DNA from: Dysgonomonas mossii | GTDB lineage: Bacteria; Bacteroidota; Bacteroidia; Bacteroidales; Dysgonomonadaceae | DNA length: 64,000 nt | Direction of reading: 5' to 3' | Assembly: GCF_004569505.1 (NCBI RefSeq) | Contig: NZ_SPPK01000002.1 | Span: 434,001 to 498,000, forward strand | Shown here: piece by piece, positions 1-7,990 of the stretch | Position numbering within the stretch: position 1 is the first letter of the stretch | Layout of the letters: the number at the start of each line of letters is the position of its first letter | Position numbers and translations under genes: made by a program | Notes under the pieces: model-generated | What the model was told of the DNA's origin: nothing | What the model saw: only the letters and a program-made list of their open reading frames with translations | Database searches by the model: none

Positions 1-47
1 CTTATAGAAGGAAGAATTGCTTTTTATTTATCTAAATAATATTGAGA

Positions 48-1184
48 TTAATCGAACATTTTTCTGAAATGAGTGAATATTTTCTCTTTTACCGATTTGC
101 TAGGCTGAAAGTTAGGAGAGTTTTCCAATCCTGTGAGGGTCTCTTTCTCGCTGTCGCTCAGGTTTTCGGGAATATAGACACTGATGTTTATCAACAAGTC
201 TCCCGTGCCGTATCTGTTGATGCTTGGCAGACCTTTATTTTTGAGTCGCAAAACCTTACCCGGTTGTGTTCCCGGTTCTATCGTTACCTTTACCTTTCCG
301 TCTATAGTAGGTACAACGACATTACCACCTAGTGCGGCTGTAGAAACACTTAACAGTAGGTTGTAAACTATATCATTGTCGTCTCTGAACAGCTCAGGAT
401 GCGGTTCTTCTTCTACCAAGATAAGCAAGTCGCCATTTATACCACCATGACGGGCTGCATTTCCCTTACCACTCATCGATAGTTGCATGCCTTCTGCTAC
501 TCCGGCAGGAATGTTGATGGTTATCACTTCTTCTTCGCGGGTGATACCTTCTCCGGCACAGTGAGCACATTTTTTTGTAATGGTCTTTCCTTCACCGTTA
601 CATGTCGGGCAAGTAGACTGTGTCTGCATTTGCCCCAAAATGGTGTTCATCACACGAGTAACAACACCCGAGCCTTTACAGGTCGAACAAGTTTCGTAGG
701 CTGTGCCTTTGTCTGCTCCTGTACCTTTACAGTGCGTACAAGAAACAAATTTGTTTACTTTTATTTTTTTCTCTACACCCGATGCGATATCTTTCAGAGA
801 TAATTTGACTTTTACACGAAGGTCTGAACCTCTGTTTGTTCTAGGGCCACGTTGCCCGCCAAATCCGCCAAATCCTCCTCCAAAGTGCCCGCCGAATATA
901 TCGCCAAACTGAGAGAATATGTCATCCATCGAGAATCCTCCTGCACCGCCAAATCCGCCCGGAGCTTCGTGTCCGTATCTGTCATATTTGGCACGTTTCT
1001 GCTCGTCGCTCAGTATTTCGTAGGCTTCGGCAGCTTCCTTAAATTTTTCTTCTGCCTCACTGTTTCCCGGGTTTTTGTCGGGGTGATACTGAATTGCTTT
1101 TTTGCGATATGCTTTTTTTATTTCCTCAGATGTTGCGGTCTTGGTTACCTCCAGCACTTCGTAGTAGTCTCTCTTTGTTGCCAT
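48..1184 (-). CDS. dnaJ: Chaperone DnaJ (Hsp40)
   Basis: Co-chaperone that delivers unfolded clients to DnaK and stimulates its ATPase in the cytoplasm. The 378-residue product is full length for class I DnaJ: J domain at about 1-70 with the HPD triad at 34-36, a Gly/Phe-rich linker at about 75-115, four CXXCXGXG zinc-binding repeats at about 150-220, then the C-terminal client-binding domains. It lies 15 bases downstream of grpE on the same strand, so the two are almost certainly one heat-shock operon; dnaK is not in the window. No terminator is visible in the 47 bases left before the window edge. Confidence 0.98.
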   Translation of the reverse strand: MATKRDYYEVLEVTKTATSEEIKKAYRKKAIQYHPDKNPGNSEAEEKFKEAAEAYEILSDEQKRAKYDRYGHEAPGGFGGAGGFSMDDIFSQFGDIFGGHFGGGFGGFGGQRGPRTNRGSDLRVKVKLSLKDIASGVEKKIKVNKFVSCTHCKGTGADKGTAYETCSTCKGSGVVTRVMNTILGQMQTQSTCPTCNGEGKTITKKCAHCAGEGITREEEVITINIPAGVAEGMQLSMSGKGNAARHGGINGDLLILVEEEPHPELFRDDNDIVYNLLLSVSTAALGGNVVVPTIDGKVKVTIEPGTQPGKVLRLKNKGLPSINRYGTGDLLINISVYIPENLSDSEKETLTGLENSPNFQPSKSVKEKIFTHFRKMFD

Positions 1185-1199
1185 CGAAATATTCTTGTT

Positions 1200-1754
1200 T
1201 TATTTTGCAACAATTACTTTAGGATATCTGATGATTTTATCATCGAGTGTATATCCTTTCTGTATACTGTCTATGATTTTGTCTTTGTCTTCTTCGCTCT
1301 GAGCCGGAATAGTAGTCACCGCCTCATGCTTATCGGTGTCGAATGCATGACCGATGGTTTCTATCTCTTTTACTCCGTGCTTGGTGAGGAAGTTTGAAAA
1401 CTTGCTGTATATAAGATCTATACCTTCTTTTACAGCATCTATGTCTTCCGTTTTTGAGATGTTGTCTAATGCTCTCTCAAAGTCATCGACTACCGCTATG
1501 ATGTCAAGCAACACTCTTTCGCTACCTGATTTAAGCAGCTCGGCTTTTTCTTTCAATGTACGTTTGCGATAGTTGTCGAATTCAGCATTAAGGCGCAGGT
1601 AAGAGTTATTGAGCTCATTGTATTTTGCTTCCCAATCGGTCACATTGTCACTTGCTTCGTCTCCTGCATTTTCTTCTGTCTGATTATTTGTCAGATTGTC
1701 TGTTTCTACAAATTCATCTCTTTCAAGATCTTTATCAGAAATATCCTCTTTCAT
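1200..1754 (-). CDS. grpE: Nucleotide exchange factor GrpE
   Basis: Nucleotide exchange factor that releases ADP from DnaK. The 184-residue protein has the expected acidic, disordered N-terminus (about 1-35), a long coiled-coil helix (about 40-100, with the NSYLRLNAEFDNYRKRT-type dimer segment), and the small beta-domain near the C-terminus ending in the family-typical YxLxDKxIRYPKVIVAK pattern. First gene of the grpE-dnaJ pair, preceded by a TATCTTTG -7 box 32 bases before the ATG. Confidence 0.97.
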   Translation of the reverse strand: MKEDISDKDLERDEFVETDNLTNNQTEENAGDEASDNVTDWEAKYNELNNSYLRLNAEFDNYRKRTLKEKAELLKSGSERVLLDIIAVVDDFERALDNISKTEDIDAVKEGIDLIYSKFSNFLTKHGVKEIETIGHAFDTDKHEAVTTIPAQSEEDKDKIIDSIQKGYTLDDKIIRYPKVIVAK

Positions 1755-1785
1755 ATTTTATATTTATTTTATTTTCAGCTAATAA

Positions 1786-1793
1786 CAAAGATA
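1786..1793 (-). promoter_or_regulatory. grpE-dnaJ promoter, -7 box
   Basis: TATCTTTG on the minus strand matches the Bacteroidota -7 consensus TAnnTTTG and lies 32 bases upstream of the grpE start. No -33 TTTG is seen at the ideal 19-base spacing. Confidence 0.55.
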
Positions 1794-1931
1794 TTGTCAA
1801 TAAATTAACAAGCGTAATTTATTGTATCCAAATTGATGTTGATAAGTATATAGCAAAAGGCTTGCCAAAATTCTGATGGAGTCTCAATTCTCAAATAAAA
1901 TATAGATTGTACTGCAAAGGAATATATAGAG

Positions 1932-1939
1932 TATCTTTG
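1932..1939 (+). promoter_or_regulatory. Promoter -7 box upstream of small ORF and lipoprotein
   Basis: TATCTTTG on the plus strand, a perfect -7 match, with an ATTG about 22 bases upstream as a poor -33. The stretch 1755-2151 is otherwise AT-rich; it holds this box, the grpE promoter and one 35-codon reading frame at 2008-2115. Confidence 0.45.
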
Positions 1940-2007
1940 TTGTGCTGAACGGATTGATATATCCTTAAATTGTCAAGTTTTATTTTTTTGAGATATATAA
2001 AAAGTAA

Positions 2008-2115
2008 ATGCAACGAAAAAGACTCGTATTGCATCATAATATTATAGGAGATGAACTTGCTTATTTCTATTCAGAAAGTGTTGCTAAAATAAAAAGATCT
2101 AGTTTGAAAAAATAA
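2008..2115 (+). CDS. Possible 35-residue small protein
   Basis: An ATG-started frame of 35 codons, basic overall, beginning MQRKRLVLHHNI and ending KIKRSSLKK. It lies between a good -7 box (1932-1939) and the lipoprotein gene at 2152. No clear ribosome binding site is seen before the ATG. I do not recognise it; it could equally be untranslated leader or a gene remnant. Confidence 0.2.
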   Translation: MQRKRLVLHHNIIGDELAYFYSESVAKIKRSSLKK

Positions 2116-2151
2116 TATATTGCTAATAAATAACCCCAAAGTGTATAGACG

Positions 2152-2679
2152 ATGAAACATAAAATGCTACTAATACTATTGTTCGTTGGTTTTGCTTTTA
2201 CATCTTGTGATAAAGGCGATTTTGAATATGAAGATAAATTCAAGGATAGTCAGGAAGTTTGGAATCGTTTTAAGAAACAAACCAATAATACATACGAATA
2301 TACAACAACCGGAGCTACATGGGTTGGTTATTCGTGGCAAACGACTATCACTGTTTATAATGGCAAGGTAAATCAGCGAAGCTTTAAATATACCGGCTAT
2401 CCGAGTGAAGTAAGTCCTAATCTTGAATTGGAGTGGACTGAAACAGGATTGCAACTAGGTAGTCATAAAGATACGCCTGCATCGGATGTTTTAACTCTTG
2501 ATGAAGTTTATCAAAGGGCGGAACAAGACTGGTTGAAAAAAAGGAAAGGCACAGAAACTTACTTTGAAACAAAAAATGATGGAATGATTTCCTTGTGTGG
2601 TTATAATGAGAAGGGTTGCCAAGATGATTGTTTTACAGGGATAAGTATCAGAAGTATTATCGGAGGTATTATTGATTAA
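2152..2679 (+). CDS. Hypothetical lipoprotein
   Basis: A 175-residue product with a lipoprotein signal peptide: basic start, hydrophobic core and a lipobox ending in Cys19 (FAFTSC). The mature part is polar, rich in aromatic residues and Thr, and ends with a cysteine cluster (LCGYNEKGCQDDC) that could form disulfides or bind metal after export. I do not recognise a family. It stands alone between the divergent grpE operon and the RNA candidate at 2.8 kb. Probably anchored to a membrane facing the periplasm or the outside. Confidence 0.75.
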   Translation: MKHKMLLILLFVGFAFTSCDKGDFEYEDKFKDSQEVWNRFKKQTNNTYEYTTTGATWVGYSWQTTITVYNGKVNQRSFKYTGYPSEVSPNLELEWTETGLQLGSHKDTPASDVLTLDEVYQRAEQDWLKKRKGTETYFETKNDGMISLCGYNEKGCQDDCFTGISIRSIIGGIID

Positions 2680-2806
2680 AAGTATATTTTTGACATTCGT
2701 GTAACATTTAAAAAATATTAGCGTATAACATAATGTGTGAACATTCTTGTTTTTGTAGTGTTTTAGAGTATAATTTATAAAAAGATATTCCTTTTTCACA
2801 TATAAG

Positions 2807-2814
2807 TATCTTTG
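2807..2814 (+). promoter_or_regulatory. Promoter -7 box of the RNA candidate
   Basis: TATCTTTG, a perfect TAnnTTTG match, 6 bases before the proposed RNA 5' end at about 2820. No reading frame of any length follows for 300 bases. No strong -33 box is seen. Confidence 0.6.
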
Positions 2815-2819
2815 TACAC

Positions 2820-2995
2820 AGAAGCGTGTTTGTATGTTGTTGTTTTCTGAACAGAACGGAGTCTTGCTTGTAGACTGTTAAGCCTTAGGCGCTTCATTCT
2901 GTTCGGAGACAACTAAATTCCTCTCCTTAGCAAGCCGTAAGAGAATCCTTCGTATAATATCCCTTTTTCTATAAAAAGACTTCGTACTCAACGAA
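2820..2995 (+). ncRNA. Candidate structured small RNA (6S-like or Bacteroidales-specific)
   Basis: This part of the 442-base gap 2680-3121 has no ORF but starts at a perfect -7 box and folds by eye. A helix of about 17 pairs joins 2839-2856 with 2897-2913 (one bulged base, several GU pairs) and encloses a 5-bp hairpin (2860-2864 with 2872-2876) and a small GCC-TTA-GGC hairpin (2882-2890). A second hairpin uses 2922-2929 and 2938-2944. The ends may close through 2825-2836 with 2983-2993. Size and rod shape suggest 6S RNA or a Bacteroidales-type conserved RNA, but the unpaired region is asymmetric and the 3' end is unclear (a T-run at 2964-2968 is another option). RNase P and tmRNA hallmarks are absent. 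Confidence 0.5.
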
Positions 2996-3071
2996 AGTGA
3001 AAAAATACAAACAATTCTTATCTTTTTATTGTTGTTGTTAGAAACAAGTAGCTGGATGAATCAGTATTTTT

Positions 3072-3079
3072 TATCTTTG
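3072..3079 (+). promoter_or_regulatory. Promoter -7 box of the SLC13-type permease
   Basis: TATCTTTG on the plus strand, 43 bases before the permease ATG, followed by GCA as at many promoters in this window. The -33 region is poor. Confidence 0.55.
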
Positions 3080-3121
3080 CATTGTTTACAAACTGGAAAG
3101 GAATTATAAACAATTACGCAA

Positions 3122-4978
3122 ATGGAACTTTCGTCTTTACTATCTCCTATCAATATAACATTAGCAACTTTGTTGGTCGCTTCTTTTTTCTTCATGCGGG
3201 GAAAGGTTCGCTCAGACCTTGTGGCTGTATGTGCTTTGCTCATATTGGCATTAACCGGAGTGTTGACTCCTACCGAAGCATTAGCCGGTTTTTCCAATTC
3301 GGTTGTAATTATGATGATTGGTCTCTTTGTTGTAGGAGCAGGTATTTTCCGCACAGGTTTGGCAAAGATGATTAGTAGTAAAATACTTCAGACTGCAGGA
3401 CAGAATGAGAATAAACTCTTTATTCTGGTAATGTTGGTTACGGCCTCTATCGGGGCTTTTGTGAGTAATACGGGCACTGTGGCCGTGATGATGCCTATTA
3501 TTGTGAGTATGGCTGCGAGTGCCAATATAAGTCCACGTCGTTACCTTATGCCTTTGGCTTTTGCCAGTAGTATGGGTATGTTTACGTTGATTAGTACACC
3601 TCCCAATCTTGTGATTCAGAATGCGCTTGTCGATGCCGGATATGAGGCCTTATCGTTTTTCTCGTTTGCGCCTATCGGTTTCATTGCGTTGGGTATTGGT
3701 GTTGTCGTTCTCTTCTTCTTGAGCAAGCTGCTTGTTTCAAAGAGTGATTCATCATCGGGCAAGAAGAAAGAAGGAAAATCTTTGGTTGAATTGGCTCAGG
3801 AATACCAACTGCAACAACAATCGTACAAGGTAGAGGTAAAGTCTGATTCGCCTTTGTTGAACAAAACGCTTGCCGAACTAAAGATTGCTTCAACCTACGA
3901 TATCAGTATCAGTAAAATTATACGCAAGAATGGTAATTCGAGATTCAGAAAAAAGTTTGTAGAGGAGGTTGCAGGCCCCAAATCGGTAATATTGAAAGAT
4001 GATGTATTATATTGCCTCGGAGATATAGAAAATATAGAAAGATTTGTTTCTGATAATGATCTCCATTTGGAGAAAAAAACCGATGAAACTCCATTCGCAG
4101 GATTTCAGGAGTCGGGTATTGCAGAGATATTTATTATGCCTAATTCCAGATTGATAAATCGTACGATTTCTGAAATTAGTTTCAGGGAAGAGTACAACGT
4201 AAATGTGTTGGGTATTCAGCGTCAGAATGAATATAAGATGCGGGACATTAAAGATACTAAGCTGCATTCGGGGGATGCTCTTCTGATACAGGGTACTTGG
4301 AAAGATTTAGCAAACTTAGACAATAGGCAGGATGATCTGGTGCTTGTAGGTCAACCACTGAAAGAGGCAGCTAAAGTAACATTGGATCAGAATGCTCCTA
4401 TTGCAGCCGGTATAATGATATTGATGGTATTGGCAATGGTGTTAGAGATTCTACCTTCGGTGATTGCTATTATGTTAGCTGCTGTGCTGATGGTGGTAAC
4501 GGGCTGTCTTCGTAATATGGAAGAAGCGTATAATAGCATAAACTGGGAAAGTGTAGTACTGATTGGTGCAATGTTGCCGATGGCTACTGCTTTTCAGAAT
4601 ACAGGAGTAGACACTCTTATCTCAGGTTCTTTGGTTAATCATTTGGGAGATATGGGTCCTTATGCGTTGCTTGCGGGGATTTACTTTTGTACGTCTTTGC
4701 TCACTATGTTTATAAGTAATACTGCCACAGCGGTGCTGTTTACGCCTATAGCCTTAAAGGCTGCTGAGGGGATGGGCATAAGTCCTTATCCGTTCTTGTT
4801 TGCCGTAGCAGTTGCGGCCAGTATGTGTTTTGCTTCTCCGTTTTCTACACCGCCCAATGCATTGGTGATGACTGCAGGACGTTATACCTTTATGGATTAT
4901 ATGAAGGTCGGCTTACCTTTGCAAGTGATTATGGGAATAATTATGATACTGGCTCTTCCTTTATTGTTTCCTTTCTAA
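3122..4978 (+). CDS. SLC13/DASS-family permease with two TrkA-C domains
   Basis: Inner-membrane secondary transporter of the divalent anion:sodium symporter family. The 618 residues form hydrophobic segments at about 10-215, a soluble middle at about 225-395 with two TrkA-C (RCK_C) domains, and a second hydrophobic half at about 405-618. Both family SNT substrate/sodium motifs are visible: SNTGT at 115-119 in the first half and SNTAT in the second, each followed by a proline-containing hydrophobic stretch. Members with TrkA-C inserts are often annotated as sulfate or dicarboxylate carriers; the substrate cannot be told here. Convergent with msrC, only 6 bases apart. Confidence 0.9.
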   Translation: MELSSLLSPINITLATLLVASFFFMRGKVRSDLVAVCALLILALTGVLTPTEALAGFSNSVVIMMIGLFVVGAGIFRTGLAKMISSKILQTAGQNENKLFILVMLVTASIGAFVSNTGTVAVMMPIIVSMAASANISPRRYLMPLAFASSMGMFTLISTPPNLVIQNALVDAGYEALSFFSFAPIGFIALGIGVVVLFFLSKLLVSKSDSSSGKKKEGKSLVELAQEYQLQQQSYKVEVKSDSPLLNKTLAELKIASTYDISISKIIRKNGNSRFRKKFVEEVAGPKSVILKDDVLYCLGDIENIERFVSDNDLHLEKKTDETPFAGFQESGIAEIFIMPNSRLINRTISEISFREEYNVNVLGIQRQNEYKMRDIKDTKLHSGDALLIQGTWKDLANLDNRQDDLVLVGQPLKEAAKVTLDQNAPIAAGIMILMVLAMVLEILPSVIAIMLAAVLMVVTGCLRNMEEAYNSINWESVVLIGAMLPMATAFQNTGVDTLISGSLVNHLGDMGPYALLAGIYFCTSLLTMFISNTATAVLFTPIALKAAEGMGISPYPFLFAVAVAASMCFASPFSTPPNALVMTAGRYTFMDYMKVGLPLQVIMGIIMILALPLLFPF

Positions 4979-4984
4979 AAGGGT

Positions 4985-5467
4985 TTAATTGATTTTATCT
5001 TCAAGCAGCTTCACTATCTGCTCGAGGTAGAGAGCGTCCGTTTTGTCGAAATGATTCAGGTATTCACTATCTACATCTAAAACAGCGATTACGTCGTTAT
5101 GGTTGAATAGAGGCACTACAATTTCGGACAGCGAAGCGGCATCACAAGCTATATGTCCGGGGAATTCGTTAACATTCTCTACTATAACTGTTCGCTTTTC
5201 TTTCCATGCTGTGCCGCAAACGCCTTTACCGTATTTGATACGGGTGCAGGCTATTGTTCCTTGGAACGGGCCGAGCACGAGCTCTTCTCTTTTTACTATA
5301 TAGAATCCTACCCAGAAAAATCCAAACGTCATTTTCAAGGCAGCAGATATATTTGCCATATTGGCAATAGTGTCTGTCTCCCCTTCAAGCAAGCCTTTTA
5401 GCTGAGGTAGGAGAGTGAGGTATTTTTCTTCTTTGGAAGAAGTGGATATGTGGAGAGAGTGTGACAT
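4985..5467 (-). CDS. msrC: Free methionine-(R)-sulfoxide reductase (GAF domain)
   Basis: Reduces free L-methionine-(R)-sulfoxide in the cytoplasm. The 160 residues form one GAF domain and carry the fRMsr signature: GPFQG, then Cys74 (ACTRI), Cys84 (GVCG) and Cys108 (GHIACD), followed by SEIVVP. These three cysteines correspond to the catalytic and resolving set of E. coli YebR/MsrC. It is the last gene of the minus-strand run that includes the polysaccharide locus, 24 bases below the UGM-like gene. About 35 bp of its 5' end recur near 7950-7984 in a chimeric fragment. Confidence 0.93.
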   Translation of the reverse strand: MSHSLHISTSSKEEKYLTLLPQLKGLLEGETDTIANMANISAALKMTFGFFWVGFYIVKREELVLGPFQGTIACTRIKYGKGVCGTAWKEKRTVIVENVNEFPGHIACDAASLSEIVVPLFNHNDVIAVLDVDSEYLNHFDKTDALYLEQIVKLLEDKIN

Positions 5468-5491
5468 GATTAGTATGAAAAAAAAATAATA

Positions 5492-6754
5492 TTAAGAGTT
5501 TCCTTTAATCAAGTTTATAATTTTTTCTGACAATGACATTGCTGCGCCTATTGCAGTATCCATATTATAATATTCCCATTCTGCAAAACGTCCTAGCAAA
5601 AAGAATTGTTGCGATTCTAATTTTCTTTTAAAAGAATCAATTACTTTTCTTGTGTCTACAGATTGAATAGGATAAGTGTATTCTGTATACCTGTGTGTTA
5701 TATATTGAGGTGAAAAAGGGAGCAATTTTAAATTATCTACAATTTTATTCTTATCTACATGATCAGTAAATTCAACAGTAGCTGTAGTTATCCCCTGGCT
5801 ATTATTTGTTGCTGAAAAATTTCCAGTGCATATTATTCTGTGAGCATCACAGTTTTTATTTGGCAGATATATCCAACTATAAGGATTTGGGTCAATTTTG
5901 CATAAAACAGAAGTTGTACCATGAAACTCCAAATCACTGATAGCGTTAAAAATATTCTTTAAGTTCAATTGAGTATCTATTTTCGTTTTCAGATCTTTGA
6001 TATTACCCGTATAAATAACAAAATCAAACTTCTCATTATCAATAATCCAGCTTCTTGTATCTGCTATATATCTAATAGAAGAAATAGGAGTATTATATTT
6101 TATATTTAGCTCTTTTGATAATCTGTCAGCTATGAATTGAGATCCATTGATCTTGGGATAAAAAAAACTACTATGAACCATTTCTTTTTCTTCTTTCCTA
6201 AAAATATTGTTTAATAAGATCTCTTCAACAGTAGGCATTGGTAGTTTACCTTCCAACCAAGATAGGGGTATTTTATTTAAGTCCTGTTTCCATATTTTTT
6301 CATTATATGGTTTGAAATATAGTTCATATAATGTTTTTCCAAATCGTTTTAATAAAAACTCTTCAAAATTTTCAAAAGTTTCGCTGGGTATTTTGCTAAT
6401 GGATAATAAATCTTTAAGAATATTTTTGACTTGATCTTCAGATAATTGGTAAATATTATTCTCTATAGGGTATTTTACGAAATTCAGTAAATTGATAACA
6501 GTATTTCTTATAGTTGAAGTAAAATCCTGCTCTTTATTAAAAAAAGACCAAAACCAATCTAATACTTTTTTATTTTTTGAATTAAATACGTGTCCACCTA
6601 CTATGTGATACAAATTATCCTCAACTCTAATACATTTAATTAGACCTCCAGATTGACTATCCTTTTCAAAAATAGTTATATCCGCATGTTCACTTAGGAG
6701 CTGAGCTGCAGATAATCCTGATATTCCAGCTCCGATAATCGCTATCTTGTCCAT
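5492..6754 (-). CDS. FAD-dependent UDP-galactopyranose-mutase-like protein
   Basis: The 420-residue protein opens with a Rossmann dinucleotide motif (GAGISG at about 8-13), followed by the acidic end of the second strand (FEKD) and a GG-containing segment, as in the NAD(P)-binding amine oxidase / UDP-galactopyranose mutase superfamily. A histidine-glycine stretch near residue 53 and the KYPIENN segment resemble the UGM substrate region. A role in making furanose sugar donors for the surface glycan is plausible, but the family also contains other flavin oxidoreductases, and the protein is longer than typical UGM (about 370). Four bases from the upstream GT gene; low GC. Confidence 0.7.
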   Translation of the reverse strand: MDKIAIIGAGISGLSAAQLLSEHADITIFEKDSQSGGLIKCIRVEDNLYHIVGGHVFNSKNKKVLDWFWSFFNKEQDFTSTIRNTVINLLNFVKYPIENNIYQLSEDQVKNILKDLLSISKIPSETFENFEEFLLKRFGKTLYELYFKPYNEKIWKQDLNKIPLSWLEGKLPMPTVEEILLNNIFRKEEKEMVHSSFFYPKINGSQFIADRLSKELNIKYNTPISSIRYIADTRSWIIDNEKFDFVIYTGNIKDLKTKIDTQLNLKNIFNAISDLEFHGTTSVLCKIDPNPYSWIYLPNKNCDAHRIICTGNFSATNNSQGITTATVEFTDHVDKNKIVDNLKLLPFSPQYITHRYTEYTYPIQSVDTRKVIDSFKRKLESQQFFLLGRFAEWEYYNMDTAIGAAMSLSEKIINLIKGNS

Positions 6755-6757
6755 TCT

Positions 6758-7744
6758 TTAATTGTAATTTTTTAGTATGTTTTTAAGTAAGTTAACTCGG
6801 CAGGATGTATAATGTTTTTCCAAATAGGATTCATATTTGTCTGCATCAATAGGATGATTTAGAGCATAATCCATCTCCCTTTTAAACATTTCATAAGAAT
6901 TAATATGAGGAGAAAATTCTGAAATATGGAAAAAATCTGTATCAGGGTTATCCTTATATCGTGCTAATACATGACATCCTGCAGCAAGAAATTCTAAAAA
7001 TTTAGGCGTAACCTGATTAAAACCTTTAGTCCGGGATTCACCTCCATCAATTCCTGGTGTAGAATAAAGGCTTACGCGACTTTGGCGTAATAAAGAGATA
7101 TAACTTTTTCTATCTTTAAATTCGCCTAAGATCTCTCCTTTATTTGTGCAATAGGTGAATTTCCCATCTTCTAGCTTTTCATATACATAGACAAAATTGG
7201 GATTCTCTTTAATATATTGATCCAGATATTCTTTCAAAATAGGATTCTGTCTTCCGGCCAATAATAAGTCATATTTTTTATCAGATAGCATATCTTTTTT
7301 AAATTGATAAAAATCTGGTAATGAGAGAGGAAAATGATAATATTTAAGAGGAACCTCACGTTCATCCAAAAACTTCATTACCTCTGCACTTGATATAAGC
7401 ACAAAAGGATTATTTTTATAAGCGTTGATAAATCCTGTTAAATCGCTTTCTGATATATGGAAGTCAACAATCACAGGCAATATATTTTCACGATTGTAAG
7501 TATCTGAGCTGTTTCTTGCAGATATTTCAAAGCGCAGCATATTAGAATATTTTTTATTAATCAATGGAATAGATCCATTATATGGTACTCTTCGAATGAT
7601 AGAATTAAACATACCATATAGTTTAGATTCATAAAATAACGGAATGTTGAATGTATTGGAAATAATATCTTCCCATTCATAAATCAGATGGAAGCTTGGC
7701 CAAGCTTTATATTTCCGAGTAGTAATTATCTTAGATAACATCAT
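6758..7744 (-). CDS. Glycosyltransferase, group-1-like C-terminal domain
   Basis: A 328-residue soluble protein. The C-terminal part has the features of a GT-B glycosyltransferase donor domain: a conserved DLLLAGRQNP stretch near 160, YSTPGIDGGESR near 230, then KFLEFLAAGCHVLARY near 255, which resembles the EALA.G.PV nucleotide-sugar loop. The N-terminal half is not recognisable. It should transfer a sugar onto the undecaprenyl-linked repeat unit at the cytoplasmic face. It lies between a UGM-like gene and a chimeric gene fragment in DNA that looks inserted. Confidence 0.72.
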   Translation of the reverse strand: MMLSKIITTRKYKAWPSFHLIYEWEDIISNTFNIPLFYESKLYGMFNSIIRRVPYNGSIPLINKKYSNMLRFEISARNSSDTYNRENILPVIVDFHISESDLTGFINAYKNNPFVLISSAEVMKFLDEREVPLKYYHFPLSLPDFYQFKKDMLSDKKYDLLLAGRQNPILKEYLDQYIKENPNFVYVYEKLEDGKFTYCTNKGEILGEFKDRKSYISLLRQSRVSLYSTPGIDGGESRTKGFNQVTPKFLEFLAAGCHVLARYKDNPDTDFFHISEFSPHINSYEMFKREMDYALNHPIDADKYESYLEKHYTSCRVNLLKNILKNYN

Positions 7745-7756
7745 ATTAGTTAGTAA

Positions 7757-7990
7757 TTATAATTTCAGGGAGTATTTATCAATCAAATATTTTGTTTGTT
7801 GAATATGATTACGTGAAGAAGATCCGAACAGAATAGATTCAATACGAGGGAAACGGCACACGTATTTTATGGCTTCTTCGGGCTTTAATGCGCCCGGAGC
7901 TAACACTTGCATTGCCATCGGACGAAATTCTTTTTCCTCCAGATATTTTTCTTCTTTGGAAGAAGAGTATATGTGGAGGTGTTCAGCCAT
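7757..7990 (-). pseudogene. Chimeric fragment: msrC 5' end joined to an aldo/keto-reductase-like C-terminus
   Basis: An ATG at 7990 (overlapping the last codons of the upstream GT as ATGGCTGA) opens 77 codons. The first about 17 residues (HLHIYSSSKEEKYL) closely match the start of msrC (SLHISTSSKEEKYL), with about 35 bp nearly identical at DNA level (7950-7984 and 5429-5463). The remaining about 55 residues (VLAPGALKPEEA, then IESILFGSSSRNHI) look like the last strand and helices of an aldo/keto-reductase TIM barrel, with no barrel before them. The longer frame starting at 8050 is less likely. I interpret it as a recombination scar, possibly still translated. Confidence 0.6.

Noticed and set aside
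2820..2995. RNase P RNA or tmRNA
   Set aside because: The RNase P core motifs and a tmRNA tag frame with CCA end are not visible, and the region is too short.
5429..7984. Direct repeats near msrC as ends of an insertion sequence
   Set aside because: There is no transposase between them, and the repeats lie in coding sequence in the same reading frame; gene duplication by recombination explains them better.
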